A program made the translations under genes and the position numbers. This document shows positions 1 through 8,612 of a DNA stretch of 40,774 nt, piece by piece. Under the pieces are notes generated by a model. It did not search any database, was not told where the DNA came from, and worked only from the letters and a program-made list of their open reading frames with translations. Source of the DNA: JBBIWA01 sp037439425 (lineage in GTDB: Bacteria > Acidobacteriota > Blastocatellia > RBC074); contig JBBIWA010000047.1 in the NCBI GenBank assembly GCA_037439425.1, forward strand, positions 1-40,774, in the 5' to 3' direction. Within the stretch, counting starts at the first letter, position 1. Every line of letters begins with the position of its first letter.

Positions 1-138
1 CGGGGAACCGAACTTCTTTTCGAGAATGACGTTGCGTCCTTTAGGGCCGAGGGTCACCTTGACGGCGTCGGCCAGGATATTCACTCCCTGCATAATAGCC
101 TGACGCGAATCTTCACCTAAGATGATTTGTTTAGCCAT
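1..138 (-). CDS. groL: Chaperonin GroEL, N-terminal part (cut by window edge)
   Basis: The minus strand encodes the first 46 residues of GroEL, beginning MAKQIILGEDSRQAI and including the conserved stretch VTLGPKGRNV that lines the ATP site. GroEL forms the double-ring ATP-dependent folding chamber in the cytoplasm. The ATG at 136-138 is preceded by a strong GGAGG ribosome site (about 148-152). The gene starts 17 bases after the groES stop, so the two form the usual groES-groEL operon. The rest lies left of the window. Identification is safe from sequence and gene order. Confidence 0.97.
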   Translation of the reverse strand, partial: MAKQIILGEDSRQAIMQGVNILADAVKVTLGPKGRNVILEKKFGSP

Positions 139-155
139 GAGACTTTACCTCCTCA

Positions 156-476
156 CTATTTCTTGGCGGATTTCGCCTTCTCGGTGGCTTCGACTACACC
201 GAGGATTTCGTTTTCACGCATGATCAGTAATTCTTCGTCATCGAGCTTGATTTCAGTGCCTGAGTATTTGCCGAAAAGGACTCGATCCCCCACCCTGATA
301 TCGAGCGGGAGGCGAGTGCCATCTTCGAGGATGCGGCCATCGCCGACAGCGATGACTTCTCCTTGCTGTGGTTTCTCCTTGGCGGTGTCAGGTATGACAA
401 TGCCACCACGAATCTCTTCCTCTTCCTCGATGCGCCTGATCACCACCCGATCATGCAGTGGTTTGATTGTCGCCAT
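156..476 (-). CDS. groS: Co-chaperonin GroES
   Basis: A 106-residue GroES, the heptameric lid of the GroEL chamber. The N-terminus ATIKPLHDRVVIRR is the family signature, followed by the mobile loop (EEEEEIRGGIVIPDTAKEKPQ, about residues 17-37) that docks on GroEL and the beta-barrel core (VGDRVLFGKYSGTEI). The Lys/Ala tail makes it slightly longer than the usual 95-97 residues. An AAGGAGG site at 485-491 fits the ATG at 474-476. It is the first gene of groES-groEL and is divergent from the Hsp20 gene. No CIRCE operator is visible in the leader. Confidence 0.98.
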   Translation of the reverse strand: MATIKPLHDRVVIRRIEEEEEIRGGIVIPDTAKEKPQQGEVIAVGDGRILEDGTRLPLDIRVGDRVLFGKYSGTEIKLDDEELLIMRENEILGVVEATEKAKSAKK

Positions 477-893
477 AGCTGTGCCTCCTTGTCAGCTTAA
501 GATATTGGCGCCCAGATGGATGGGCGTCTTTGAGACAGATTTGCCTGTTCATTAGTTCACTTGGCAATCTTGGTTCCAGAAGTTGACAGATACTAACTCC
601 TTGATTTGCAATCTCTCGCTAAATACCGATGTGGCATCCTGGCAAAAATCCTCGCTCAAGCTTGCCACACATTGCCGTATGGGACCGGTCTGCCAAATCG
701 GTCCACTGCGACAGGCAGAGTAGTCACTTGCTTGTTGAGCTGTCTTTTAGCCCCGGCCGCAAGCTCGCTCCCAAAGTTCCCCCAAAGTGGCATATCTTTT
801 GCCCTCTATCCTGTTCGGAGTTGCGGAGGGTCGTAGTGAGGGAGCACAGCAGTTAACTATCTCCCCAAATCAAGTAGAAGGAGGTATGAAGCT
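477..893. promoter_or_regulatory. Divergent intergenic region between groESL and hsp20
   Basis: This 417-base region must hold the promoters of both heat-shock units. On the plus strand a TTGACA (583-588) with TGCAAT (607-612) 18 bases later is a weak sigma-70 candidate for hsp20. An inverted repeat GGACCG (682-687) / CGGTCC (699-704) could be an operator. In the groES leader, CGCCCA (509-514) and TGGGCG (521-526) can pair into a small hairpin upstream of the ribosome site. No CIRCE or clear sigma-32 element was found. Short open frames here lack coding character. Confidence 0.35.
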
Positions 894-1511
894 ATGGCAG
901 AAATAAGCGTAACCCAGCATCAACAGCCAACAACCTCGTCCGGCGCGATGCAGGTGAGAGAACCTTGGTGGCAGAGCGGTCTTGCTCGCCGTGGGTCTTT
1001 CTTCCCCTCCATCTTCTCACTCAGCCCGAGTGAGTTCTTCAACCTGAGCCCCTTTGAACTGATGCGCCGCTTCACAGAGGACATGGATCGGTTTTTTGAA
1101 AGCTTTGGCTTCTCACGCGGCCTCAGCGCTGGCGAGCCTGGTGTCTGGTCACCAGCGGTTGAGGTCTTTGAGCGCGATAACAATCTGATCGTGCGCGCTG
1201 AATTGCCCGGCCTGAACAAAGACGACATCAAGGTCGAGGTGACCGAAGATGGTCTGATTCTTCAGGGCGAACGAAAGCGCGAGCACGAGGAGAGCCGCGA
1301 GGGATACTACCGCTCGGAGCGGAGTTATGGTCGCTTCTATCGCTTCATCCCGCTGCCCGAAGGCGCGCAAGTGGAGCAAGCGCGTGCGCAATTCGACAAC
1401 GGCGTGCTGGAAGTCTCAATTGGAATCCCCGAATCACAACGCAAGCGGCGCAGCATTCCCATTGAGACAGTTAGCGATCAATCGTCCCAGGCGAGTGCCA
1501 AAACTGCTTGA
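894..1511 (+). CDS. Hsp20 / alpha-crystallin small heat-shock protein
   Basis: A 205-residue small heat-shock protein, an ATP-independent holdase in the cytoplasm. Residues 1-85 form a variable N-terminal arm rich in Phe, Ser and Pro. The alpha-crystallin domain runs from about 86 to 190: VWSPAVEVFERDNNLIVRAE, then ELPGLNKDDIKVEV, the YGRFYRFIPLP strand and the hallmark NGVLEVSIG near 168. The tail carries KRRSIPIE, an I-x-I-like motif used for oligomer assembly. At 205 residues it is longer than the common 140-160 because of the N-terminal arm. GGAGG at 880-884 selects the ATG at 894; an ATG at 886 runs into a stop after six codons. It is divergent from groESL, suggesting co-regulated heat-shock genes. 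Confidence 0.95.
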   Translation: MAEISVTQHQQPTTSSGAMQVREPWWQSGLARRGSFFPSIFSLSPSEFFNLSPFELMRRFTEDMDRFFESFGFSRGLSAGEPGVWSPAVEVFERDNNLIVRAELPGLNKDDIKVEVTEDGLILQGERKREHEESREGYYRSERSYGRFYRFIPLPEGAQVEQARAQFDNGVLEVSIGIPESQRKRRSIPIETVSDQSSQASAKTA

Positions 1512-1516
1512 TCCGT

Positions 1517-1541
1517 CTGCCAGCGCGCGAGTAACTGGCAG
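1517..1541 (+). terminator. Hairpin after hsp20, possible terminator
   Basis: CTGCCAG (1517-1523) and CTGGCAG (1535-1541) form a perfect 7-base stem with an 11-base loop six bases after the hsp20 stop. There is no T-run, so it may only stabilise the 3' end of the message. Confidence 0.3.
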
Positions 1542-1613
1542 CGCTCACGGCTGATCCGGCCGCGCGCTGGCCCTCTGCGCTCTGGAGCGCGACTAAACTG
1601 GGATGAGAAAGTT

Positions 1614-1952
1614 ATGTGGGAGAGATTGACTTTGTACCTGCTGCTTGGGGTAGCAGCATTGATTTCTCTGGCAGTAGCTGTCAACACGATACTGAGTGGC
1701 CAGGTAGGCAAGGATAGATTTGATGGGCTATTTTTGCTGTTTTCGGCGCTAGTGTTGGCTGCTATCTTTGCGCTCCATCCCATTCTGGCCTGGCGACGCG
1801 GGGAGTGGCACGCTTTGCTACGCCAGCTTGCCACTCGTTTCGCCCGGCAGTGGCAAGAGCGCAGGCGGCGCACTTACCGCCTGGAGGGAGAAGCTGCTAA
1901 ACAAGAAGTCGCTGATAGCGTAGCAGAAGGCCTGGGAACGACCGATCACTAG
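1614..1952 (+). CDS. Small two-span membrane protein, unknown function
   Basis: A 112-residue protein not recognised as a named family. Two hydrophobic segments are visible: residues 6-27 (LYLLLGVAALISLAVAVNTI) and about 39-58 (GLFLLFSALVLAAIFALHPI), joined by a short charged loop. A basic amphipathic C-terminal half follows, rich in Arg and Gln (ARQWQERRRRTYRLEGEA). This suggests an inner-membrane protein with a cytoplasmic tail. The ribosome site before the ATG is weak (GAGAAAG). It lies 102 bases after hsp20 in the same direction and could be read through from it. The hydrophobic pattern supports a real gene; function is unknown. Confidence 0.6.
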   Translation: MWERLTLYLLLGVAALISLAVAVNTILSGQVGKDRFDGLFLLFSALVLAAIFALHPILAWRRGEWHALLRQLATRFARQWQERRRRTYRLEGEAAKQEVADSVAEGLGTTDH

Positions 1953-2441
1953 TTAAGCTATCTCTGCTCTCACCTCGCAATGGCCGGTGCATAGCTTACT
2001 TGTCCCACCTTCCCGGCTTTTCGTCTGCCCGCAGAGGTGCGGCCCGCAAATAAGGGAAATTTATCGCCCAATAAATTTTAATCATTGGACAAATCCAGTG
2101 GATCTGCGTATTTTGTTGCCGGGCTAAGAACCTTCATTTGTCAAACAGCGAGCTTGACGTTGGGTCAAGCTTGGTCTCTCAACCCAGGGATTATGAGCCT
2201 GAAGAATCAACCTTTGGTGAGCGTAGCGTGCTGGCCCGAGCGTTTGGCGCTTGTAGTGGGTACAGAAGCAGGGCTGAAGCTGGCCTTCTGCTCTATCGCG
2301 ATGGCGCTGCCACCGATAAAGGCGGTGGTGCCGGTGCTACTTGTGGTTACTGTAGCCGTCGTGATTATCGTCACTAAGCGTTACCTCATCGCTGGCGGCA
2401 AGAGTTGAGTTGAATCCAGGGCAAGATAAAGAGCAACCGAG
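1953..2441 (+). other. Intergenic stretch upstream of the glutamate synthase gene
   Basis: About 490 bases without a secure gene. It contains a perfect palindrome near 2057-2078, listed separately. A weak open frame (2085-2408) ends in a single hydrophobic segment (PIKAVVPVLLVVTVAVVIIV) followed by KRYLIAGGKS. That end loosely resembles the C-terminus of sugar ABC permeases, but no upstream family motif is present, so it is at best a remnant or a tiny membrane peptide. Confidence 0.3.
2057..2078. promoter_or_regulatory. Perfect 8-bp palindrome, possible operator
   Basis: AAATTTAT (2057-2064) and ATAAATTT (2071-2078) are exact inverted copies separated by six bases. The AT-rich palindrome stands out in GC-rich surroundings and has the geometry of a dimeric repressor site. 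It lies about 420 bases before the glutamate synthase start. Its role is inferred. Confidence 0.35.
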
Positions 2442-2478
2442 GCCCCAGCGAGAAGAAACAAACTCGCTGGGGCTTTTT
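2442..2478 (+). terminator. Rho-independent terminator just before the glutamate synthase start
   Basis: GCCCCAGCGAG (2442-2452) pairs perfectly with CTCGCTGGGGC (2463-2473), giving an 11-base stem with a 10-base A-rich loop followed directly by TTTTT (2474-2478). This is a textbook intrinsic terminator. It ends only 18 bases before the ATG at 2497, so it either ends upstream transcription or acts as an attenuator in the glutamate synthase leader. Confidence 0.85.
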
Positions 2479-2496
2479 GATTATGGGCGGAAGCTT

Positions 2497-5400
2497 ATGA
2501 CACTACTTGAACGACTCGGCCTCGAAGAAGAACACGATGCCTGCGCTATCATTGCCAATGTCAAGCGCGATGGCCGCGCTTCGCACGGCAATGTCAAACG
2601 CACGCTTGAAGCCCTGACCAAGATGGGGCATCGCACGGGCGAGATTGCTGGCGAGGGCGATGGTGCTGGCATTCAGACCGACATCCCGCGCCAGATCTGG
2701 GCGCGCCATCTGGAGCAGCGCGGCCTGATCGGCTCAGTGGTCAATCATCCATACTTCACGGTCGCGCACATCTTACTGCCAGCCTCTGAAAAGCCCCGCT
2801 ACGCCGAGATCAAGCGACGCGCCATTGAGATCATCGAGGCGGGTGGGTTGGAAGTCGTGCTCGAACAGAAAGCTCAGACGCGGCGCGAAGCGCTTGGCCC
2901 CTTGGGGCGCGCCAACGAGCCGGAGTTCTGGCAAGTGGCGATGCTGCCGCGCGGCGCACGGCGCGTCGAGAATCGCGATTCGTTTCAGATCCATTTGCAA
3001 CTCGAACGCGAGCTGCCGCTGCATGTGGCCAGTTTCAGTAAAACAAGTGTCGTTTACAAAGTCCGCGGCGACGCTGAAGCGCTGCGCCGCTACTTCCCGG
3101 AGCTGTCGCGCCCTGACTTCAAATCAGCCATCACGCTCGGCCACGGGCGCTACTCGACCAACACCAACTCTGCGGCTGAGAAGGCGCAGATGTTCTCGAC
3201 GCTTGGCCATAATGGCGAAATCAACTCGATTGACCGGCTGACGCGTGAAGCCATAGCGCTCGGCTTTCAGCTTCCCGCGCAGGCCAGCGATACGCAAATT
3301 TTGGATCGCGTGGTTGAGAGCTTGATGTTTCTCTACGGCCTGTCGCTGATGGAGGCGCTGGAGATCCTCTTTCCGCCGGTCTGGAGCGAAAGCGAGAAGT
3401 CCAACTTGCCGATGAAGGCTTTCCATCGCTATTTCCGCCGCGCTTTCGGTTCGCTGGCGCAGGGGCCAGCGGCAATTATCGCACGCGAAGGGGATGAGAT
3501 CGTCTTCAGTTGCGATGCGTTGGGCTTGCGTCCGCTCTGGTTCGGTGCGACTGAGAAAGAATACTTTGCCTCGTCGGAGAAGGGGGTTGTCCCGCTCGAG
3601 GCCATGGCTTGCGATCCAAGGCCGCTCGCCCCGGGTGAGAAGATGGGTTTGTTGTTGCACCGTGATCACGGGGTGGAGGTCTTCGAGCACCAGGAGCTCG
3701 AGCAGCGCATCTACGAGCTGGCCTCACAACACTTCGATTTTCATCGGCTCAATGAAGTGGTCATCAGCGCCAAGAGTTTCGCGCTCAATGCGGGCGTCGA
3801 AAGACTCGCTGTCGAAGAATGCGCCATTGAAAACGAATCGCCGGAGGACGCACTCGCGCTGGAAAGCGAAGAGCAGCAGCGCGCCGTCAGGATCGAGCGC
3901 ACGCTGGCTTCGACCGAGGCGCTGGCCGCAATGGGTTGGACCAAGGAAGAGGTTGACAACTTGATGGCTGCGGTGAGCGGCAAGGACCCCTTGAGCGGCC
4001 TGGGGTACGATGGACCGCTGGCCGCTTTCTCCAAGGTGCGCCGCAATCTGGCCGACTATTTCCACGAACGCGTAGCTGTGGTGACTAATCCTGCGATTGA
4101 TCGCGTGCGCGAAGGTGATCATTTCTCGGTGCGCGTCTTTCTGGGCCGGCGTCCGCACCTGAAGAGAGGCGGCACGCTGACGCAGCAGCTTGAACTGCAC
4201 TCCCCCTTGCTCCTCGGCGGCAGCAGTGGCGAGAACTACTGGGTTGCTGCTGTCCATCGCGCTGTGGCGCAGGAGTTTGGTACCTGCTTGATTGAAGACC
4301 TCGCCCGCGAATTCAGCGAGGTCGAAGCCCATCCATTCTCCGCCGAAGCTGCATTGCGCCGTTCACTGCACAGCTCGCCTTTCGGCTTGTCTGATGCAGT
4401 GCCATCAGGGCTGGCCGCGCACACGATCGAAATCGTCTATGACGAGGGCGAGACGCTAAGGGAAGCCTTGGAGCGAATCAAACAGCAGGCGCGTGCAGCG
4501 GTCTCATCAGGCATGAGCTTGCTCATCCTCGATGATTCACGCGCCTTCACTGAAGAGGTGTTATTTATTGATGCGCATCTAGCGCTGGCGGCTGTGGATC
4601 AAGCGCTCAATGCGGCCGTTGAGCTTTCGGTCTCTGGCTGCGCAATTACCACTGATGTTGTGAGCGGCCCCCGGCATGGCGCAACAGATGAAGCGATCCC
4701 GGAAGGCAGTCTCCGCCGCCAAGCAAGCATTATTCTCAAGTCAGGCCAGATCCGGAATCTGCACGACATCTGTTTTGCGCTCGGGCTTGGCGCAGACGCA
4801 GTCAACCCTTATGCGATGTATGAAGTGGCACTGCGTGATGTGGTTGATTTGGAAGAGGCGCAAAAGGTACTGCGTAATTGCTTTCTAATTCATCACACCG
4901 GGGTGGAGAAGGTAATGTCCACGATGGGCATTCACGAACTTGATGGCTATGGACGGTTGTTCGCTTCGATTGGTCTGGCGCCTGAACTGGCTGACATCTT
5001 TGGGATCAAGAATTATTGCGGCTCGGAGAAGGCCGGATTGACGCTGGCAAAACTCGACGCTGAACTGCGCGCGCGCTTAGCAACGCGCCGCGAGCAAGCT
5101 CGGAGACCGGCGGCGAAACTGAGTGCTACCTCTGGCCTGTTGCGCGAATATCGCCGCCAACCATACGTCTGGAATGCAGCGGGCAAGGTGGCGCGCCGCG
5201 AGGAACGCTATGAAAATTTCATTCAGAAACTGCTAGAGATCGAAAAAAGCCAGCCCGTCGCGCTGCGCCATCTACTCGATCTCAACGAGCGGGCGATTGT
5301 GACACGCAATCTGGCCGACACCCGTATCGGCAATCACAGCGCCCCGATCTTCATTGCGGCCATGTCGTTCGGGTCGCAGGGCGAGACGACTTTCCGTGCT

Positions 5401-7377
5401 TATGCTGAAGCGGCCAAGAGGCTGCGCATCGTCGCCATGAACGGCGAAGGCGGCGAGATTCCCGATATGCTGGGGCGCTACAAAGAATATCGCGGCCAGC
5501 AGGTCGCTTCAGCTCGTTTCGGCGTCAATATCCATCTGCTCAACTCCGCCGACTTCATCGAGATCAAGATCGGGCAGGGTGCCAAGCCAGGCGAAGGCGG
5601 CCATCTGCCCGGCTTCAAAGTCACTGACTTGATCGCGCGGACGCGCCACACGCCGCAGGGCATTGACCTAATTTCCCCCTCAAACAATCACGACATCTAC
5701 TCGATTGAAGACCTAGCCCAGGTGATTGAGGAGCTCAAGACTGCTAATCCGCATGCCAGAGTCTCGGTCAAGATTCCGGCCGTGCCTTTCATTGGCCCGA
5801 TTGCCACGGGCATTGCCAAAGCGCATGCTGACATTATCGCCATTAGCGGCTATGATGGTGGCACAGGAGCGGCGCGCAAGCACGCGCTCAGGCACGTGGG
5901 GATGCCGGTCGAAATCGGCGTCAAAGAGGCGCATCGCGCACTGCTTAAAGCCGGCTTGCGCGACCGCGTCGAGATCTGGGCTGATGGTGGAATTAAATCA
6001 GGCACGGACGTAATCAAGCTAATGTTGCTTGGCGCCAACCGCGTCGGTTTCGGCACGATGGCGATGGCCGCCGTGGGTTGCACCAGCTGCCGCGAATGCA
6101 ATACGGGCACCTGCCATGTCGGCATCACGGCTCACATTCCAACCGCAGAAGCGGCTCACGCGATGGGGGTCAAGAAGTATACGCCGCGCGAATATGACAA
6201 ATCGGTTGAAGGGCTGGTCAATTTCTTCTCAGCCGTAATCAATGAGATTGGCATTCTGACGATGCGCCTGGGCTTTACCCGTACGCAGGATCTGGTTGGG
6301 CGTTCAGATTTGATGAAACAGAGGCGCGGGCTGGAGGTGATTGATCTGGAGTATCTACTTAAAGGCGTCGAGGTGAGCGAGGCGTTCGAGCCGGAAGAGC
6401 TCCGTGAAGATCACATCGGGCGCGCTTATCGTCCGCGCACTTCGCTGACGAAGATCGTTTCGGATGAGATCTACAACCTGATCGAAAAGGGCAAGGCGAT
6501 TGCGATCTTCGAAGACAACAAAGTTTCTTCAGTTGATCGCAGCCTGGGCACGCATCTTTCGGGCAAACTTTCACGCGCCCACTTCAGAGGCGGTGTGCCG
6601 GCGCACTTCAAGCGCGCCCTGCTGCACTTCACTGAAGGTGCGATTTCGGGCAACGGGCTGGGCGCCTTCAATGCCGAAGGTGTGGATATCATTGTCGAAG
6701 GTGGTGTGCAAGACGGCGCGGCCAAGAGCACCTGCGGCGGCACGGTCGCGATCCTCAAGGGGATGAACCACGACGGCATCCGCATTGACGGCTCGGTCGG
6801 CAAATGTTTCGGCTACGGGGCGCAGGGCGGCACGCTCATCGTGCAGGGCGATGCTGACTCGCGCGCGGGCATTCGCCTCTCAGGGGCTGATCTGATCATC
6901 GCGGGCAGACTGCGCGAACCGCTGCGCGATGAATTGGGTTGTATCGCCTCGCGGGCTAACATCAAAGGCTTCGCTTTCGAGTATATGACGAGCGGGCGCG
7001 GGCTGGTGCTTGGTGATCCTGGCCCCTGGCTCTGTTCCGGTATGACAGGCGGAGTGGTCTATCTGCGCCTTGACCCGGAGATGGGACTCGATGAAAATGC
7101 TTTGAACCGCCGCCTTGCAAAAGGCGCTGAAGTCGTCATCGAGCCGGTCTCTGGCCCGGAAGATGAGAAGAATTTGCGCGAGCTGCTCAGCCGCTACATT
7201 AGTGTCCTCAGTGCGCACGAGCAGAAAGAGGAGGCCGAAGAGGTCCGGCAACTGCTGCATCGCTGGCAGACGAGCTTTGTGAAGGTAGTGCCAAGCAAGA
7301 GACGATCATCTGGCAGGGTCTGCCAGCAAACGCCTGCTTCCAGCACCCAAGATGAGGAGGATAAGAGGAGCTTATGA
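2497..7377 (+). CDS. gltB: Glutamate synthase, large (alpha-type) polypeptide
   Basis: A 1626-residue glutamate synthase that transfers the amide of glutamine to 2-oxoglutarate. The class II amidotransferase domain starts at Cys16 (EEHDAC), implying a 15-residue propeptide that is removed. GHRTG and HNGEIN supply the glutaminase site. A central domain precedes the FMN-binding synthase barrel (about residues 890-1270: MNGEGGEIPD, ISGYDGGTGAA, VKIPAVPF). The cluster cysteines lie at CTSCRECNTGTC near 1194. The C-terminal GXGXG beta-helix covers about 1365-1535 (GYGAQGGTLIVQGD). ATG 2497 is preferred over the upstream TTG at 2410, because an intrinsic terminator occupies 2442-2478. No gltD follows, so the electron donor (ferredoxin or a distant GltD) is unknown. 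Confidence 0.95.
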   Translation: MTLLERLGLEEEHDACAIIANVKRDGRASHGNVKRTLEALTKMGHRTGEIAGEGDGAGIQTDIPRQIWARHLEQRGLIGSVVNHPYFTVAHILLPASEKPRYAEIKRRAIEIIEAGGLEVVLEQKAQTRREALGPLGRANEPEFWQVAMLPRGARRVENRDSFQIHLQLERELPLHVASFSKTSVVYKVRGDAEALRRYFPELSRPDFKSAITLGHGRYSTNTNSAAEKAQMFSTLGHNGEINSIDRLTREAIALGFQLPAQASDTQILDRVVESLMFLYGLSLMEALEILFPPVWSESEKSNLPMKAFHRYFRRAFGSLAQGPAAIIAREGDEIVFSCDALGLRPLWFGATEKEYFASSEKGVVPLEAMACDPRPLAPGEKMGLLLHRDHGVEVFEHQELEQRIYELASQHFDFHRLNEVVISAKSFALNAGVERLAVEECAIENESPEDALALESEEQQRAVRIERTLASTEALAAMGWTKEEVDNLMAAVSGKDPLSGLGYDGPLAAFSKVRRNLADYFHERVAVVTNPAIDRVREGDHFSVRVFLGRRPHLKRGGTLTQQLELHSPLLLGGSSGENYWVAAVHRAVAQEFGTCLIEDLAREFSEVEAHPFSAEAALRRSLHSSPFGLSDAVPSGLAAHTIEIVYDEGETLREALERIKQQARAAVSSGMSLLILDDSRAFTEEVLFIDAHLALAAVDQALNAAVELSVSGCAITTDVVSGPRHGATDEAIPEGSLRRQASIILKSGQIRNLHDICFALGLGADAVNPYAMYEVALRDVVDLEEAQKVLRNCFLIHHTGVEKVMSTMGIHELDGYGRLFASIGLAPELADIFGIKNYCGSEKAGLTLAKLDAELRARLATRREQARRPAAKLSATSGLLREYRRQPYVWNAAGKVARREERYENFIQKLLEIEKSQPVALRHLLDLNERAIVTRNLADTRIGNHSAPIFIAAMSFGSQGETTFRAYAEAAKRLRIVAMNGEGGEIPDMLGRYKEYRGQQVASARFGVNIHLLNSADFIEIKIGQGAKPGEGGHLPGFKVTDLIARTRHTPQGIDLISPSNNHDIYSIEDLAQVIEELKTANPHARVSVKIPAVPFIGPIATGIAKAHADIIAISGYDGGTGAARKHALRHVGMPVEIGVKEAHRALLKAGLRDRVEIWADGGIKSGTDVIKLMLLGANRVGFGTMAMAAVGCTSCRECNTGTCHVGITAHIPTAEAAHAMGVKKYTPREYDKSVEGLVNFFSAVINEIGILTMRLGFTRTQDLVGRSDLMKQRRGLEVIDLEYLLKGVEVSEAFEPEELREDHIGRAYRPRTSLTKIVSDEIYNLIEKGKAIAIFEDNKVSSVDRSLGTHLSGKLSRAHFRGGVPAHFKRALLHFTEGAISGNGLGAFNAEGVDIIVEGGVQDGAAKSTCGGTVAILKGMNHDGIRIDGSVGKCFGYGAQGGTLIVQGDADSRAGIRLSGADLIIAGRLREPLRDELGCIASRANIKGFAFEYMTSGRGLVLGDPGPWLCSGMTGGVVYLRLDPEMGLDENALNRRLAKGAEVVIEPVSGPEDEKNLRELLSRYISVLSAHEQKEEAEEVRQLLHRWQTSFVKVVPSKRRSSGRVCQQTPASSTQDEEDKRSL

Positions 7378-7616
7378 GTGACAAGGTAGAAATCATTTGC
7401 AATAACAATGGCCCACTGCGCATTAGCGGCAACTTCGAGCTGAAGGATGCTAGCGGGAAAGCTTTCGGTCTCGGCGGCCGCACGCTCATTTCGCTTTGTC
7501 GCTGTGGCCATTCAAACAATAAACCGTTCTGTGATGGCAGTCATAACCGTGTTGGCTTTCAGTCAGTGGTCGAAGCAAGAGACCTGCCACCGCCGGCGCC
7601 GAAGCCTGCGTCGTAG
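7374..7616 (+). CDS. CDGSH iron-sulfur domain protein
   Basis: An 80-residue protein with one CDGSH motif: CRCGHSNNKPFCDGSH near residues 43-58. This matches the C-x-C-x2-[ST]-x3-P-x-C-D-G-[SAT]-H pattern whose three Cys and one His bind a redox-active [2Fe-2S] cluster. The N-terminal half carries a short beta-rich section (GPLRISGNFELKDASG). There is no signal or membrane anchor, so it is cytoplasmic. Its ATG overlaps the glutamate synthase stop as ATGA, so the two are translationally coupled. That makes a role in electron delivery to, or protection of, the flavin/iron-sulfur synthase a reasonable inference. Family assignment is firm; partner and role are not. Confidence 0.9.
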   Translation: MSDKVEIICNNNGPLRISGNFELKDASGKAFGLGGRTLISLCRCGHSNNKPFCDGSHNRVGFQSVVEARDLPPPAPKPAS

Positions 7617-7661
7617 TAACCTTATCGGTATCGTAGCGCTCAGCCCCAACAAGGAGAATGC

Positions 7662-8612
7662 ATGAGTTTTGACGGGATCAAGTATTTATGGATGAACGGT
7701 GAGATTAAACCCTGGGCCGAGGGGATGCTGCATGTGGCTTCACATGCGCTGCATTATGGCAGCGGCGTTTTTGAAGGGATTCGCTGCTACGACACTGATG
7801 ATGGCCCGGCGATCTTTCGCCTGGCACCGCATCTGGCGCGTTTTTACGCTTCGGCAGAGCTATATCAGATGCATATTCCCTACACGCCTGCGGAACTTGA
7901 AGCCGCGATGGGCGAGTTGATCACAGGCAACGGATTCACTGATTGCTATATTCGCCCGATTGCCTACTACGGCTACGGCTCACTTGGCCTGCATCCGCGC
8001 AACACGCCGGTCGAAGTGGCGATTCTGACCTGGAAGTGGGGCGCTTATCTTGGCGAAGAGGGGTTGAAGAAAGGCGTACGCGTGACATTCGTTTCGTGGA
8101 CTAAGCTGCATCAAACAATGATGCCGACCACAGCGAAAGGCTGCGGCCAGTATCTCAACTCGATACTGGCTGTGCGCGAGGCGTTTGCCAACGGCTATGA
8201 CGAAGCGATCCTGATCAATCGTGATGGCTACCTGTCGGAGGGGTCGGGCGAAAATCTCTTTATCATCAAAGATGGAGTGATTCGCACCAACGACGAGCAT
8301 TCATCAATCCTGCTCGGCATCACGCGGGATACAGTGATTCAGATCGCTCGCGACCTGGGCTATAGAGTTGAGATCGGTTGGCTGCGCAAGGAAGACTTGC
8401 TTACCTCCGACGAGGCATTCTTCACTGGTACGGCAGCTGAAATCACCCCCATCCGCGAGGTTGATCAGAAGATTATTGGCGCGGGCGAGCGTGGGCCGAT
8501 CACGACCGAGATTCAAAACGTCTTCTTTGCCGCGGTGCGTGGCCGGGAGGCGCGTTATCGTCACTGGCTCAGTCCTGTTGCCCAGACAGTCGCTTCCTCA
8601 AGGGGAGGCTGA
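7662..8612 (+). CDS. ilvE: Branched-chain amino acid aminotransferase
   Basis: A 316-residue fold-type IV PLP enzyme that moves amino groups between glutamate and the branched-chain keto acids, the last step of Val, Ile and Leu synthesis. Visible features are the opening YLWMNGEIKPW, HYGSGVFEGIR (31-41), the PLP-binding Lys159 in TTAKGCGQYLNS, the phosphate-binding loop SEGSGENLF near 190, and TGTAAEITPIREVD. Length matches group I enzymes (about 300-310). AAGGAGA at 651-657 of the 7-kb block (7651-7657) supports the ATG. It follows the CDGSH gene by 45 bases in the same direction, so it is probably co-transcribed with the glutamate source. D-amino-acid transaminases share the fold, but the sequence favours IlvE. 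Confidence 0.92.
   Translation: MSFDGIKYLWMNGEIKPWAEGMLHVASHALHYGSGVFEGIRCYDTDDGPAIFRLAPHLARFYASAELYQMHIPYTPAELEAAMGELITGNGFTDCYIRPIAYYGYGSLGLHPRNTPVEVAILTWKWGAYLGEEGLKKGVRVTFVSWTKLHQTMMPTTAKGCGQYLNSILAVREAFANGYDEAILINRDGYLSEGSGENLFIIKDGVIRTNDEHSSILLGITRDTVIQIARDLGYRVEIGWLRKEDLLTSDEAFFTGTAAEITPIREVDQKIIGAGERGPITTEIQNVFFAAVRGREARYRHWLSPVAQTVASSRGG

Noticed and set aside
606..856. Two overlapping open frames upstream of hsp20
   Set aside because: No ribosome site, no recognisable protein, and they occupy the divergent promoter region.
477..893. Search for a CIRCE (HrcA) operator
   Set aside because: No copy of the TTAGCACTC-N9-GAGTGCTAA type dyad is present; only unrelated short inverted repeats.
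2085..2408. 107-codon frame ending in a hydrophobic segment
   Set aside because: Weak start and no family motif; resemblance to sugar ABC permease C-termini is too short to claim.
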